64,000 bases of DNA, from NCBI GenBank assembly GCA_030681375.1, contig JAUXWM010000093.1, forward strand, positions 62,001 to 126,000, in the 5' to 3' direction. The notes beneath the pieces were generated by a model, which had not been told where the DNA came from, ran no database searches, and saw only the letters and a program-made list of their open reading frames with translations. The translations under genes and the position numbers were made by a program. Positions 9,627 to 18,650 of this stretch are shown here, in pieces; positions within the stretch are counted from its first letter, which is position 1, and every line of letters begins with the position of its first letter. This stretch comes from Gallionella sp. GTDB taxonomy: Bacteria > Pseudomonadota > Gammaproteobacteria > Burkholderiales > Gallionellaceae.

Positions 9627-11618
9627 ATGGATATTCAAACTTATTACCTGTTAGTACCGCTGGCCCCTTTGTTCGGCGCCATTGTGGCGGGATTGTTCGG
9701 CAAATTGCTGGGCCGTACCCTGACCCATCGCATTACCATTGCGCTGGTAGGCGTTTCCTTGTTTGCATCGATACAGGTGTTTCTGGACGTTATGGCCGGC
9801 CATACCTTCAACGGTACGGTCTATACCTGGCTGACAACAGGGGATACTAGTTTTCATGTCGGATTCTTGATTGATGAACTGACCGTTACCATGATGCTGG
9901 TGGTGACCAGCGTCTCCCTGATGGTGCACATCTACACCATAGGCTATATGTCGGAAGATGCCGGTTATCAGCGTTTCTTCAGCTATATCTCCTTGTTTAC
10001 CTTCTCCATGCTGATGCTGGTGATGGCAAATAATTTCATGCAATTGTTCTTCGGCTGGGAGGCGGTAGGTCTGGTTTCCTATCTGTTGATCGGTTTCTGG
10101 TATGACCGCCCTACGGCGATTTATGCCAATCTGAAAGCCTTTCTGGTTAACCGCGTCGGCGATTTCGGATTTCTGCTGGGCATAGGTCTGTTGCTGATGG
10201 TGTTCGGTACGCTGGATTATGCCGCCGTGTTTGCCACTGCTGCGAGTCACGCGGATGACCTAGCGCCGATTGCTGGCATGTCGGTTAACTTGTTGACGGC
10301 CATCTGTATCCTGCTGTTTATCGGCGCGATGGGTAAGAGCGCGCAATTTCCGCTGCATGTCTGGCTGCCGGATTCCATGGAAGGTCCGACACCGATCTCC
10401 GCGTTGATTCATGCCGCCACCATGGTGACTGCCGGTATCTTCATGGTCGCGCGCATGTCGCCCCTGTTTGAATTGTCGGATACGGCGCTGTCCTTTGTCA
10501 TGGTGACAGGTGCGATTACCGCGCTGTTCATGGGCTTCCTCGGCATCATCCAGAACGACATCAAGCGCGTGATTGCCTACTCTACCCTGTCACAACTGGG
10601 TTACATGTTCGTCGCATTGGGTGCTTCGGCCTATTCGGTGGGTATCTTCCACCTGATGACGCATGCGTTCTTCAAGGCCTTGCTGTTCCTGGCTGCCGGT
10701 AGCGTGATTATCGCCATGCACCATGATCAGGATATTCGCAACATGGGCGGCTTGCGCAAATACATGCCTATTACCTGGATTACCTTTTTGATCGGTACGC
10801 TGGCGCTGATAGGCACTCCGTTCTTCTCCGGCTTCTATTCCAAGGACAGCATCATCGAAGCGGTGGGTCTGTCTCACCTGGCTGGTTCCGGCTTTGCCTA
10901 TTTTGCGGTGGTAGCGGGTGTGTTTGTCACCGCGTTCTATTCATTCCGCCTGTATTTCCTGGTCTTCCACGGCAAGGAACGCTTTGGCAAGGCGCATCAT
11001 CATGCTCACGACCACGATCATCATCACGGTCTGGCGCCCGGCCAGAAGCCGCATGAAACCCCCTGGGTGGTGTGGTTGCCTTTAGTGCTGCTGGCCATTC
11101 CGTCGACGATGATAGGTTATATCGCTATCGAGCCTATGCTGTTCGGCGACTATTTCAAGGCGTCCATCTATATCGCCGAGCATCACGAGGCGATGCGCGA
11201 GTTGCGTGAAGAATTTCATGGTCCGTTTGCTATGGTATTGCATTCACTGTCCAGCCTGCCGCTGTGGCTGGCAATTGCCGGTGTAGCCAGCGCAGCGTTT
11301 TTCTATCTCAAACGCCCCGATATTCCGGCTGCGATACAAAAGCGCTTTCAGTGGCTGTACATCCTGCTGGACAACAAGTATTACTTCGATCGTTTCAACG
11401 ACTGGTTCTTTGCCGGAGGCGCGCGCGGCCTGAGCAGCTTTCTGTCGAAGTTTGCAGATAAGTTCCTGATTGATGGATTGATGGTGAATGGTACGGCCGG
11501 TATGGTGGGCAAGTTATCCGGCGTGGTACGAAAATTCCAGACGGGCTATATCTATCATTACGCATTTACCATGATAGTAGGCGTGTTCATCTTGTTGACT
11601 ATACGAAACTGGTTTTAA
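9627..11618 (+). CDS. nuoL: NADH-quinone oxidoreductase subunit L
   Basis: Largest antiporter-like proton-pumping subunit, 663 aa, with about 16 helices and the long C-terminal lateral helix. Conserved MSEDAGYQRFFSYISLFTF, FFGWEAVGLVSYLLIGFW and HAATMVTAGIFMVAR motifs are present. The loop at about residues 456-466 is strikingly His-rich (HHHAHDHDHHHG). Starts at ATG 9627; a GTG three nt earlier is also possible. Confidence 0.96.
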   Translation: MDIQTYYLLVPLAPLFGAIVAGLFGKLLGRTLTHRITIALVGVSLFASIQVFLDVMAGHTFNGTVYTWLTTGDTSFHVGFLIDELTVTMMLVVTSVSLMVHIYTIGYMSEDAGYQRFFSYISLFTFSMLMLVMANNFMQLFFGWEAVGLVSYLLIGFWYDRPTAIYANLKAFLVNRVGDFGFLLGIGLLLMVFGTLDYAAVFATAASHADDLAPIAGMSVNLLTAICILLFIGAMGKSAQFPLHVWLPDSMEGPTPISALIHAATMVTAGIFMVARMSPLFELSDTALSFVMVTGAITALFMGFLGIIQNDIKRVIAYSTLSQLGYMFVALGASAYSVGIFHLMTHAFFKALLFLAAGSVIIAMHHDQDIRNMGGLRKYMPITWITFLIGTLALIGTPFFSGFYSKDSIIEAVGLSHLAGSGFAYFAVVAGVFVTAFYSFRLYFLVFHGKERFGKAHHHAHDHDHHHGLAPGQKPHETPWVVWLPLVLLAIPSTMIGYIAIEPMLFGDYFKASIYIAEHHEAMRELREEFHGPFAMVLHSLSSLPLWLAIAGVASAAFFYLKRPDIPAAIQKRFQWLYILLDNKYYFDRFNDWFFAGGARGLSSFLSKFADKFLIDGLMVNGTAGMVGKLSGVVRKFQTGYIYHYAFTMIVGVFILLTIRNWF

Positions 11619-11620
11619 TC

Positions 11621-11687
11621 GTAGTGAGTGATGAGTGGTAAGTAGTGAGTTCGTTACTACACTTGACTACTGTCCGCTTACAACTTT
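11621..11687. repeat. Inverted heptanucleotide array, nuoL/nuoM junction
   Basis: Left arm has GTGAGTG, ATGAGTG, GTAAGTA, GTGAGTT (11624-11651). The right side has degenerate opposite-orientation units such as ACTTGAC and CGCTTAC followed by AACTTTT. It is more decayed than the nuoI/nuoJ copy but clearly the same family, starting three nt after the nuoL stop. Confidence 0.75.
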
Positions 11688-11714
11688 TTGCTTCATGATT
11701 AAAGGAAACACAGC

Positions 11715-13205
11715 ATGATTTTTGGATTACCTGTTATTAGCATTACGATCTGGCTGCCGATTATTTTCGGTATTCTGGTTCTGGCCACTGGCGATGACAA
11801 GAATGCGCCATTGGCCCGCCTTCTGGCTCTGGTAGGTAGTGTGCTGGGCTTCCTGGTGACACTGCCGCTGTATATCGGTTTCGATACTACGACCAGCAGC
11901 ATGCAGTTCGTCGAACATCATGGCTGGATTACCCGCTTCAATATCAACTATTACCTGGGTGTGGACGGCATCTCGATGTTGTTCATCCTGCTGAACAGCT
12001 TCTTTACAGTAATTGTGGTGATAGCGGGTTGGCGCGTGATCGAGAAACGCGTATCGCAGTACATGGCCGCATTTTTGCTGATGTCAGGCATGATTAACGG
12101 CGTGTTTGGTGCGCTCGACTCCATTCTGTTCTACGTATTCTGGGAAGCGATGCTGGTGCCCATGTTCATCATCATCGGTGTATGGGGCGGTCCAAACCGC
12201 ATCTATGCCACGATGAAGTTTTTTCTGTACACCCTGCTCGGCTCGCTGCTGATGCTGGTTGCGCTAATTTACCTGTACAACCTGACCGGCGGCAGCTTCT
12301 CCATCCTGGATTTCCATCAGGTGGCGATTCCGATGACGGCACAGATATTGATCTTTATCGCCTTCTTCTTCGCTTTCGCGGTGAAAGTGCCGATGTTCCC
12401 TGTGCATACCTGGTTGCCGGATGCGCACGTTGAAGCGCCTACCGGCGGTTCAGTGATTCTGGCGGCGCTGATGCTGAAGGTGGGTGCCTACGGTTTTCTG
12501 CGCTTCTCCATGCCTATCACCCCGGACGCAAGCCACCAGCTGGCGGGCGTGATGATCGCGCTGTCACTGATCGCCATCGTCTATATCGGTCTGGTCGCAT
12601 TGATGCAGACTGACATGAAGAAACTGGTGGCCTATTCCTCTATTTCGCACATGGGTTTTGTCACCATGGGTCTGTTTATCTTCAATGCCTACGGCATGGA
12701 AGGTGCGTTGTTGCAGATGATTTCGCACGGTTTCGTCGCCGGCGCGCTGTTCCTGTGCATAGGCGTGCTGTATGACCGCATGCATTCGAGGAATATTGCC
12801 GATTACGGCGGCGTCGCCAACAAGATGCCGGTCTTTGCCGCATTCTTCATGCTGTTTGCCATGGCTAACAGCGGTCTGCCGGGAACCAGTGCCTTCGTGG
12901 GTGAATTCATGGTCATCATGGGCGCGATCAAGGTGAATTTCTGGTACGCCTTTGCGGCGGGCACGACCTTGATTTTTGGCGCGGCTTATACGCTGTGGCT
13001 GTACAAACGGGTGATTTTCGGCAAGGTTGCCAACCAGCATGTCGAGGAACTGACCGATCTGAACGCGCGTGAAGTGCTCATCATGTCGCTGCTGGCGGTA
13101 CTGGTTATAGGCATGGGTGTTTACCCGCTGCCGTTGAGCGAAATATTGCACGCCTCCGTGAATGATTTGCTGGTGCATGTGGCTCACTCCAAGCTGCCAC
13201 TATAA
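11715..13205 (+). CDS. nuoM: NADH-quinone oxidoreductase subunit M
   Basis: Antiporter-like membrane subunit, 496 aa, 13-14 helices, one of the three main proton channels. Landmarks are FYVFWEAMLVPMFIIIGVWG with its conserved Glu, the channel segment KVPMFPVHTWLPDAHVEAPT and the lysine of LVALMQTDMKKLVAYSSISH. ATG at 11715 lies downstream of AAAGGAAAC. Flanked on both sides by heptad arrays. Confidence 0.96.
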   Translation: MIFGLPVISITIWLPIIFGILVLATGDDKNAPLARLLALVGSVLGFLVTLPLYIGFDTTTSSMQFVEHHGWITRFNINYYLGVDGISMLFILLNSFFTVIVVIAGWRVIEKRVSQYMAAFLLMSGMINGVFGALDSILFYVFWEAMLVPMFIIIGVWGGPNRIYATMKFFLYTLLGSLLMLVALIYLYNLTGGSFSILDFHQVAIPMTAQILIFIAFFFAFAVKVPMFPVHTWLPDAHVEAPTGGSVILAALMLKVGAYGFLRFSMPITPDASHQLAGVMIALSLIAIVYIGLVALMQTDMKKLVAYSSISHMGFVTMGLFIFNAYGMEGALLQMISHGFVAGALFLCIGVLYDRMHSRNIADYGGVANKMPVFAAFFMLFAMANSGLPGTSAFVGEFMVIMGAIKVNFWYAFAAGTTLIFGAAYTLWLYKRVIFGKVANQHVEELTDLNAREVLIMSLLAVLVIGMGVYPLPLSEILHASVNDLLVHVAHSKLPL

Positions 13206-13215
13206 CAATACAGAC

Positions 13216-13280
13216 GCTAGACGTTAGTCGCTGGTTAATTCAACTGTGCGCTAACGACTAACGACTAACGACTAACGACT
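13216..13280. repeat. Inverted heptanucleotide array, nuoM/nuoN junction
   Basis: Right arm 13251-13278 is four perfect tandem copies of CTAACGA. The left arm (about 13216-13236) holds the opposite orientation in degenerate form (GCTAGAC, GTTAGTC, GCTGGTT). The unit differs from the GTAAGTG family at the other nuo junctions, so at least two heptad families occupy this one operon. It ends 15 nt before the nuoN ATG, close to its ribosome binding site. Confidence 0.9.
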
Positions 13281-13295
13281 GATGTTGAGGTTTAT

Positions 13296-14747
13296 ATGAA
13301 TTTGTTGGCCAATCTGATACCTGTCAGCGCAGAAATTTTCCTGCTGGTGATGGTTTGTTTTATTTTGATAGCGGATCTGATGCTCACGCAAAGCAGCAAA
13401 TTGTTTACCTATCTGCTGGTTCAGTTGACCCTGCTGGGCTGCTCCATCATCACGGTGGGCACGCATGAACATGGCGTGACCTATGCCTTCAATAATATGT
13501 ACGTGGACGATCTGATGTCCGATGTGCTGAAAATGTTGAGCTATCTGGGCATGTCCATGGTGCTGGTGTATTCACGTCAATATCTGATGCTGCGCGGTTT
13601 GTTTACCGGCGAATTCATGGTGCTGGCGCTGTTCGCCTTGCTCGGCATGAATGTGATGATTTCCGCCAACCACTTCCTGACGCTGTATCTGGGTCTGGAA
13701 CTGCTTTCACTGAGCCTGTATGCCATGGTGGCCTTGCAGCGTGACTCGGCTATCGCCACTGAAGCGGCGATGAAATACTTTGTGTTGGGTGCGCTGGCTT
13801 CGGGCCTGTTGCTCTACGGCATGTCCATGCTGTATGGCGCGACGGGCAGTCTGGAGCTGGGCGTCATCTCCGATGCCATCAATCAGGGTGTGCAGAATAA
13901 ATCCCTGCTGGCTTTTGGTCTGGTGTTTATCGTCTCCGGCCTGGCATTCAAGCTCGGCGTGGTTCCGTTCCACATGTGGGTGCCCGACGTTTACCACGGT
14001 GCGCCGACTGCGATGACGCTGCTGATCGGTTCTGTTCCCAAGCTGGCGGCCTTCGCCTTCACCGTGCGCATTCTGGTCGAAGGCTTGCAGGGGTTGGAGC
14101 ATGACTGGTCGAGCATGTTGATCATTCTCGCCATCGCCTCCATGGCGCTGGGTAATTTGGCTGCGATTGCGCAAACCAACCTCAAGCGCATGTTCGCCTA
14201 TTCCACGATTACCCATATGGGTTTCATGTTGCTGGGATTGATCAGCGGCGGGATAGAAGGTTACGGTTCGGCCATGTTCTATACCGTGGTGTATATGTTG
14301 ATGTCGCTGGGCGCTTTCGGCATGATCATGCTGCTGTCGCGCGCGGGTTTTGAAGCCGACACGCTGAATGACTTCAAGGGACTCAACCAGCGCAGCCCCT
14401 GGCTGGCCTTCATCATGATGCTGCTGATGCTGTCTATGGCCGGCATTCCGCCTACCGTAGGCTTCTACGCCAAGTTTTCGGTGCTCAATGCCATCGTGCA
14501 GACCGGCCACACCTGGCTGGCGATAGTCGCCGTGCTGTTCTCGCTGATAGGCGCTTTCTACTATTTGCGCATCATCAAGCTGATGTATTTTGACGCACCG
14601 GAAAGCCATGAACCTATTGTCTATGGCTCTGATACCGGATTGCTGATTTCACTCAACGGGCTGGGCGTATTGTTCCTCGGCTTGATGCCCGGCACGCTGA
14701 TGTCGATTTGTGCCGTGTCGGTGCAGCAATCCCTGCTGCTGTACTGA
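13296..14747 (+). CDS. nuoN: NADH-quinone oxidoreductase subunit N
   Basis: Antiporter-like proton-pumping subunit, 483 aa, about 14 helices. The family motifs [37 protein letters not shown] and [20 protein letters not shown] carry the channel Glu and Lys residues. Last gene of the operon; a Rho-independent terminator follows 20 nt after the stop. Confidence 0.96.
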   Translation: MNLLANLIPVSAEIFLLVMVCFILIADLMLTQSSKLFTYLLVQLTLLGCSIITVGTHEHGVTYAFNNMYVDDLMSDVLKMLSYLGMSMVLVYSRQYLMLRGLFTGEFMVLALFALLGMNVMISANHFLTLYLGLELLSLSLYAMVALQRDSAIATEAAMKYFVLGALASGLLLYGMSMLYGATGSLELGVISDAINQGVQNKSLLAFGLVFIVSGLAFKLGVVPFHMWVPDVYHGAPTAMTLLIGSVPKLAAFAFTVRILVEGLQGLEHDWSSMLIILAIASMALGNLAAIAQTNLKRMFAYSTITHMGFMLLGLISGGIEGYGSAMFYTVVYMLMSLGAFGMIMLLSRAGFEADTLNDFKGLNQRSPWLAFIMMLLMLSMAGIPPTVGFYAKFSVLNAIVQTGHTWLAIVAVLFSLIGAFYYLRIIKLMYFDAPESHEPIVYGSDTGLLISLNGLGVLFLGLMPGTLMSICAVSVQQSLLLY

Positions 14748-14767
14748 TGGTTATCTGACTGCCCGAT

Positions 14768-14796
14768 ACTCCCGCCGCGTGCGGGAGTCGTTTTTT
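14768..14796 (+). terminator. Rho-independent terminator of the nuo operon
   Basis: Perfect 8-bp stem ACTCCCGC/GCGGGAGT with a five-nt loop, followed two nt later by six T residues (14791-14796). Confidence 0.93.
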
Positions 14797-14873
14797 GCTA
14801 CTGAATAAGCATGCTGCATGCATGCCGAATCATGCTGATGGACGCAGAGGTTAACGGGCAGAGGAGTGTATAG

Positions 14874-15884
14874 ATGGATATCCTGACCCACGGTTTGCTG
14901 GGCAGCACGCTCGCACTGGCGGGCAGCAAGAAGGACGAAATGCGGGCTGCCACTACGGTGGGATTTCTGGCCGCTTTGCTGGCGGACGCCGATGCCCTGA
15001 TCCAGTCTGCTGCCGACCCGCTACTCACGCTGGAGTATCACCGCCAGTTCACCCATTCCTTGATTTTCATTCCTGTTGGCGCCTTACTGGTCGCACTGCT
15101 GCTCTGGCCGGTCTTCAGGGCATTCGGGCATAAACTGGCTTTCGGGCGCATCTATAGCTACGCCCTGCTGGGCTGCGCTACGAGCGGTCTGCTCGATGCT
15201 TGCACCAGTTACGGTACCCATCTGTTGTGGCCGTTTGCCGACGAGCGCATCGCCTGGAGCATAGTCTCGATCTTCGACCCGCTGTTCACGCTGATCCTCG
15301 CAGTGGCGATGTTCCTCAGCCTGCGCTGGCGCAAGACACTGCCCGCCATTATTGGGCTGGTACTTGCGGTCAGCTATCTGTCTTTGGGTTGGGTGCAGCA
15401 TCAGCGCGCCGAGGACGCGATGCGCGCAGCCATCCTGTTGCGCGGCCATGAGCCCGGACGTCTCACTGTTAAGCCTACCATGGGGAATTTACTGCTCTGG
15501 CGTTCGATCTACCTTCACGGAGGGGTCTATCACATCGATGCCGTTCGCGTCGCCCCGGGCGGAGCGGGGCGGATATACCCGGGCAGTACGGTGAGCGCAT
15601 TCGATGCGCTACGCGATGTGCCGCAGCTGCCAGCCGCTTCGGTGCTAAGAGAGGACATCACCCGATTCGAACTATTTTCTGATGGCTATCTGGCCATGCA
15701 CCCGGAAGATCCCGCATTGCTGGGTGATGTGCGTTACGCGATCCTGCCCACCGCCATACGGCCACTGTGGGGTATTCGTCTTGACTTGCAACATCCGCAA
15801 AATCATGCCGCCTTCGAAACATCAAGGCGGGTAACGCGTGAGGATATTGATCAATTCATCAGCATGTTGCGGGGCGCGGATTGA
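14874..15884 (+). CDS. Membrane-bound metal-dependent hydrolase (YdjM/DUF457 family)
   Basis: 336 aa. The N-terminal half has the family pattern: MDILTHGLLG with an early His, ADADALI acidic motif, and HRQFTHSLIF, which together would bind metal at the membrane. About five hydrophobic helices fill residues 20-190, followed by a soluble domain of about 150 residues rich in Arg and Pro. The physiological substrate of this family is unknown. Its last four nt overlap the TTG start of the next gene. Confidence 0.8.
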   Translation: MDILTHGLLGSTLALAGSKKDEMRAATTVGFLAALLADADALIQSAADPLLTLEYHRQFTHSLIFIPVGALLVALLLWPVFRAFGHKLAFGRIYSYALLGCATSGLLDACTSYGTHLLWPFADERIAWSIVSIFDPLFTLILAVAMFLSLRWRKTLPAIIGLVLAVSYLSLGWVQHQRAEDAMRAAILLRGHEPGRLTVKPTMGNLLLWRSIYLHGGVYHIDAVRVAPGGAGRIYPGSTVSAFDALRDVPQLPAASVLREDITRFELFSDGYLAMHPEDPALLGDVRYAILPTAIRPLWGIRLDLQHPQNHAAFETSRRVTREDIDQFISMLRGAD

Positions 15885-16318
15885 GCCTGAACAAGTCTCG
15901 CGAGCGGCGCGACTACAGTCATGAAGTGCGCAAGCATCGCTTGTTGTGGGTGAGGCTCGCCTTTGCCGCGCTGGGTACGCTGTTTCTGTTGCTTGGTATC
16001 ATCGGCGTGTTCTTGCCTGTCCTGCCAACCACGCCATTTTTGTTACTGGCGACCGCCTGTTACGCACGCTCGTCGCGACGTTTCTACAATTGGCTGATGA
16101 ACCATCCGGCCTTCGGGCCGTTGATTGTCGAGTGGCGCACCTACCGGAGCATACCGTGGAAGATCAAACTGGTGGCTGTGGCGACGATGCTGCTGACCTT
16201 CGGTAGCTCCATCCTGTTCTTTATTCATGATGGAAGATTACAATCTGCGCTGGCTATTTTTGGCCTGATCATGGCGATCTGGCTGTATCGCATCCCTTCC
16301 CGCGACCGGCCACTGTAA
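15881..16318 (+). CDS. YbaN family inner-membrane protein (DUF454)
   Basis: 145 aa with the DUF454 signature GIIGVFLPVLPTTPFLLLA followed by CYARSSRRFYNWLMNHPAFGPLI, which I identify as the PTTPF and HPxFG motifs. Three to four transmembrane helices. The start is a TTG at 15881 (TTGAGCCTG) overlapping the upstream stop; no ATG exists before the conserved region. Function unknown; some homologues are linked to haem or zinc stress. Confidence 0.8.
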   Translation: MSLNKSRERRDYSHEVRKHRLLWVRLAFAALGTLFLLLGIIGVFLPVLPTTPFLLLATACYARSSRRFYNWLMNHPAFGPLIVEWRTYRSIPWKIKLVAVATMLLTFGSSILFFIHDGRLQSALAIFGLIMAIWLYRIPSRDRPL

Positions 16319-16327
16319 GGAGTAATA

Positions 16328-16873
16328 ATGGATCTGAAAGAAACCTGTATAGAAACGACGGCCGTATATGACGGCTGTCTGTTGCATGTGCGCCGCGATA
16401 CCGTGCGCCTGCCCGACGGCGGGGAGAGTGTGCGTGAGTACATCACGCATCCCGGCGCGGTAGCCGTGCTGGCATTGCTCGATAACGGCAATCTGATTAT
16501 GGAGCGCCAGTATCGCTACGCCGCGCAACGCGAGTTCATCGAGATACCCGCCGGTAAAATTGATCACGGCGAAGATATATTGATTACAGGGCAGCGTGAG
16601 TTGCTGGAGGAGACGGGCTACGTGGCCAGCGAGTGGATGCATCTCACCACCACCTGGCCCTGCATCGGTTATGGTGATGAGCGCATCGAGTATTTTCTGG
16701 CGCGCGGCCTGACTCAGCAAAAACGCAATCTGGATGAAGGTGAATTTCTTGAAGTGTTTGAGCTGTCGCTGGCCGAGGCGATCGAATGGGTGCGACTGGG
16801 CAAGATCAATGAAAGCAAAACCATCATAGGGCTGTTCTGGCTGGAAAAATATCTGCAAGACTGGCGCGCCTGA
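16328..16873 (+). CDS. NUDIX hydrolase, ADP-ribose pyrophosphatase-like
   Basis: 181 aa. The Nudix box is complete: GKIDHGEDILITGQRELLEETGY fits GX5EX7REUXEEXGU, with the catalytic Glu residues in RELLEE. Length and the upstream PAGKI are typical of NudF-type ADP-ribose or nucleoside-diphosphate-sugar hydrolases that clear reactive ADP-ribose. Ribosome binding site AAGGAG at 16317-16322. No operon link with amtB, which has its own promoter. Confidence 0.82.
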   Translation: MDLKETCIETTAVYDGCLLHVRRDTVRLPDGGESVREYITHPGAVAVLALLDNGNLIMERQYRYAAQREFIEIPAGKIDHGEDILITGQRELLEETGYVASEWMHLTTTWPCIGYGDERIEYFLARGLTQQKRNLDEGEFLEVFELSLAEAIEWVRLGKINESKTIIGLFWLEKYLQDWRA

Positions 16874-16878
16874 TAGGC

Positions 16879-16895
16879 TGCGCTATTTTGGTGCG
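16879..16895. promoter_or_regulatory. NtrC-like binding site 1 upstream of amtB
   Basis: TGCGCT-N5-GGTGCG matches the NtrC consensus TGCACY-N5-RGTGCA at 10 of 12 defined positions. It lies about 110 nt upstream of the sigma-54 promoter, a normal enhancer distance. Confidence 0.6.
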
Positions 16896-16919
16896 TAATG
16901 CTGATTTGTCGAGCTGATA

Positions 16920-16936
16920 TGCACCAATATGGCGTG
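16920..16936. promoter_or_regulatory. NtrC-like binding site 2 upstream of amtB
   Basis: TGCACC-N5-GGCGTG has a perfect left NtrC half-site and a weaker right half. It is 41 nt downstream of site 1, about four helical turns, consistent with cooperative binding on one face. Confidence 0.5.
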
Positions 16937-16999
16937 TTATCGCCAGCCATTCGCGTGAGTAGATGATTGGGTGCTATGTATATCAATAGCTTGGCAAAG

Positions 17000-17015
17000 T
17001 GGTACGGATTTTGCT
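17000..17015 (+). promoter_or_regulatory. Sigma-54 promoter of amtB
   Basis: TGGTAC-N5-TTGCT matches the -24/-12 consensus TGGCAC-N5-TTGCW with one mismatch and exact GG-N10-GC spacing. It is 41 nt before the amtB ATG, so the transcript would have a short leader. Confidence 0.78.
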
Positions 17016-17056
17016 TTTCTAAACTGTTCGAGTAAGTGGCCATAAGGCGGGAAACA

Positions 17057-18259
17057 ATGGAAAATTTGCAAACGGGTGGTGACGTCTTATTTATCTTGAT
17101 GGGCGCCATTATGGTGCTTGCCATGCATGCAGGCTTCGCCTTTCTGGAACTGGGCACGGTACGCAAGAAAAATCAGGTGAACGCACTGGTCAAAATATTG
17201 GCCGACTTTGCAATCTCCACCCTGGCTTATTTCTTCATCGGCTATGTCATTGCCTACGGCGTGAACTTTTTCGGCAGTGCTGAAGAGCTCACGCAAAAAA
17301 ACGGTTATGAACTGGTCAAATTTTTCTTCCTGCTGACTTTTGCGGCGGCTATTCCGGCTATTGTCTCGGGTGGTATCGCAGAACGCGCAAAATTTAATCC
17401 GCAATTGGCTGCGACTTTCATGCTGGTCGGTTTCGTCTATCCTTTCTTTGAAGGTATCGCGTGGAATCACCGTTTCGGCATTCAGGACTGGCTGAATGCC
17501 AGTTTCGGTGCGGAATTCCACGACTTCGCAGGTTCCGTAGTGGTGCACGCGGTGGGCGGCTGGATCGCATTGGCGGCGGTGCTGCTGCTCGGCGCGCGGC
17601 GCGGACGCTACAACAAGGAAGGACGCATTTCAGCCCATCCCCCCTCCAGTATCCCGTTTCTGGCGCTGGGTGCCTGGATACTGACGGTAGGCTGGTTCGG
17701 CTTCAATGTAATGTCGGCGCAAACCATAGGCAACATCAGCGGGCTGGTCGCGGTGAATTCACTGATGGCGATGGTAGGCGGCACGCTTGCAGCGCTATGG
17801 GCGGGCAAGAACGACCCCGGCTTCGTGCATAACGGCCCGCTGGCAGGACTGGTGGCGGTGTGTGCCGGTTCGGATTTGATGCACCCCATGGGTGCGCTGG
17901 TGGTCGGCGCGGTCGCGGGCGGCATGTTCGTGCTGATGTTTACCTGGACACAAAACCGCTGGAAGATAGACGACGTGCTCGGCGTCTGGCCGTTGCACGG
18001 CCTGTGCGGCGCATGGGGCGGCATTGCGGCGGGAATATTCGGACTCAAGGCGTTCGGTGGACTGGGCGGTGTGAGCTTCATGTCGCAACTGTTTGGAACA
18101 TTGCTGGGCGTGACTATCGCCTTTGCAGGTGGCTATCTGGTTTACGGGGTAATCAGGAAAATAGTGGGCATCCGTCTGGACGCCGAAGAAGAATTTAACG
18201 GCGCTGATTTGAGCATACACAAAATCACCGCCACGCCGGAGCGCGAATCGGGCTGGTAA
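17057..18259 (+). CDS. amtB: Ammonium transporter
   Basis: 400 aa, 11 transmembrane helices, Amt/MEP/Rh family channel for ammonium uptake. Seen are the first-helix AFLELGTVRKKN, GGIAERAKF, the pore His region VVHAVGGWIALAA and WPLHGLCGAWGG with the second pore His. The ATG at 17057 (MENLQTGGDV) follows GGCGGGAAAC; a frame opening at 17036 is rejected. No glnK gene lies next to it, although PII proteins normally gate AmtB. The sigma-54 promoter and NtrC-like sites indicate induction on nitrogen limitation. Confidence 0.93.
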   Translation: MENLQTGGDVLFILMGAIMVLAMHAGFAFLELGTVRKKNQVNALVKILADFAISTLAYFFIGYVIAYGVNFFGSAEELTQKNGYELVKFFFLLTFAAAIPAIVSGGIAERAKFNPQLAATFMLVGFVYPFFEGIAWNHRFGIQDWLNASFGAEFHDFAGSVVVHAVGGWIALAAVLLLGARRGRYNKEGRISAHPPSSIPFLALGAWILTVGWFGFNVMSAQTIGNISGLVAVNSLMAMVGGTLAALWAGKNDPGFVHNGPLAGLVAVCAGSDLMHPMGALVVGAVAGGMFVLMFTWTQNRWKIDDVLGVWPLHGLCGAWGGIAAGIFGLKAFGGLGGVSFMSQLFGTLLGVTIAFAGGYLVYGVIRKIVGIRLDAEEEFNGADLSIHKITATPERESGW

Positions 18260-18280
18260 GTCCGATGTTTGTTTCGTGAC

Positions 18281-18328
18281 AATAAAGTCTTGAATGGCGG
18301 GAACTGTCAAAACAATAAAGTCTTGAAT
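18281..18328 (-). repeat. Two copies of a 15-bp repeat, left edge of the island
   Basis: AATAAAGTCTTGAAT occurs at 18281-18295 and 18314-18328, both inside a longer shared ACAATAAAGTCTTGAATGGC, 33 nt apart. The reverse complement recurs on the other side of the cassette array (20966-20980, 21082-21096, and a variant at 21015-21029), so the copies face each other across it. Confidence 0.85.
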
Positions 18329-18358
18329 GGCTCTATTTTTTGACTGCACTATAAAAAT

Positions 18359-18395
18359 AAAACGCCGACTGGCTTTGGAGGCTAGTCGCCGTTTT
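18359..18395 (+). terminator. Probable terminator downstream of amtB
   Basis: Long imperfect hairpin with arms of about 15 bp (AAAACG-CGACT/AGTCG-CGTTTT, one C-C mismatch, one wobble) ending in a short T-run. The symmetrical A and T runs would let it work in both directions. Confidence 0.7.
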
Positions 18396-18476
18396 CTATC
18401 TTCAAACGCTATTTTGTTCTTCTGCTATTCGGCCTAACCGGACCGTCACGGGTAATCCGACATTGTCAGCAATGAA

Positions 18477-18628
18477 TGCCCGCTTTGTGGCATGATATTG
18501 GCAAGGTCTTAAAGCAAGTGTGTGCCAATTGCCGTCGCTCGATGACACTACTGGGAAAGTTCACTCTTCGGCCTAAGCTGACTGCCGCCGGTATCCTCAT
18601 GTGCTTCTGCTATGCGCCCATAAGCTGA
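18477..18628 (+). pseudogene. Possible frameshifted zinc-ribbon gene fragment
   Basis: A CPLCG codon run starts at 18477. A second Cys pair in CANCR, followed by a hydrophobic stretch (LTAAGILMCFCYAPIS), is encoded 44 nt later in a different frame and stops at 18628. Two CxxC knuckles about 15 residues apart followed by a membrane segment look like a small zinc-ribbon protein broken by one indel. No intact version exists in any frame. Low confidence. Confidence 0.3.
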
Positions 18629-18650
18629 CAATTGAGTAATACACAAAATT

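Noticed and set aside
13707..14609. 300-codon minus-strand open frame
   Set aside because: Antisense shadow of nuoN; low-complexity His/Gln composition typical of a frame opposite hydrophobic coding sequence.
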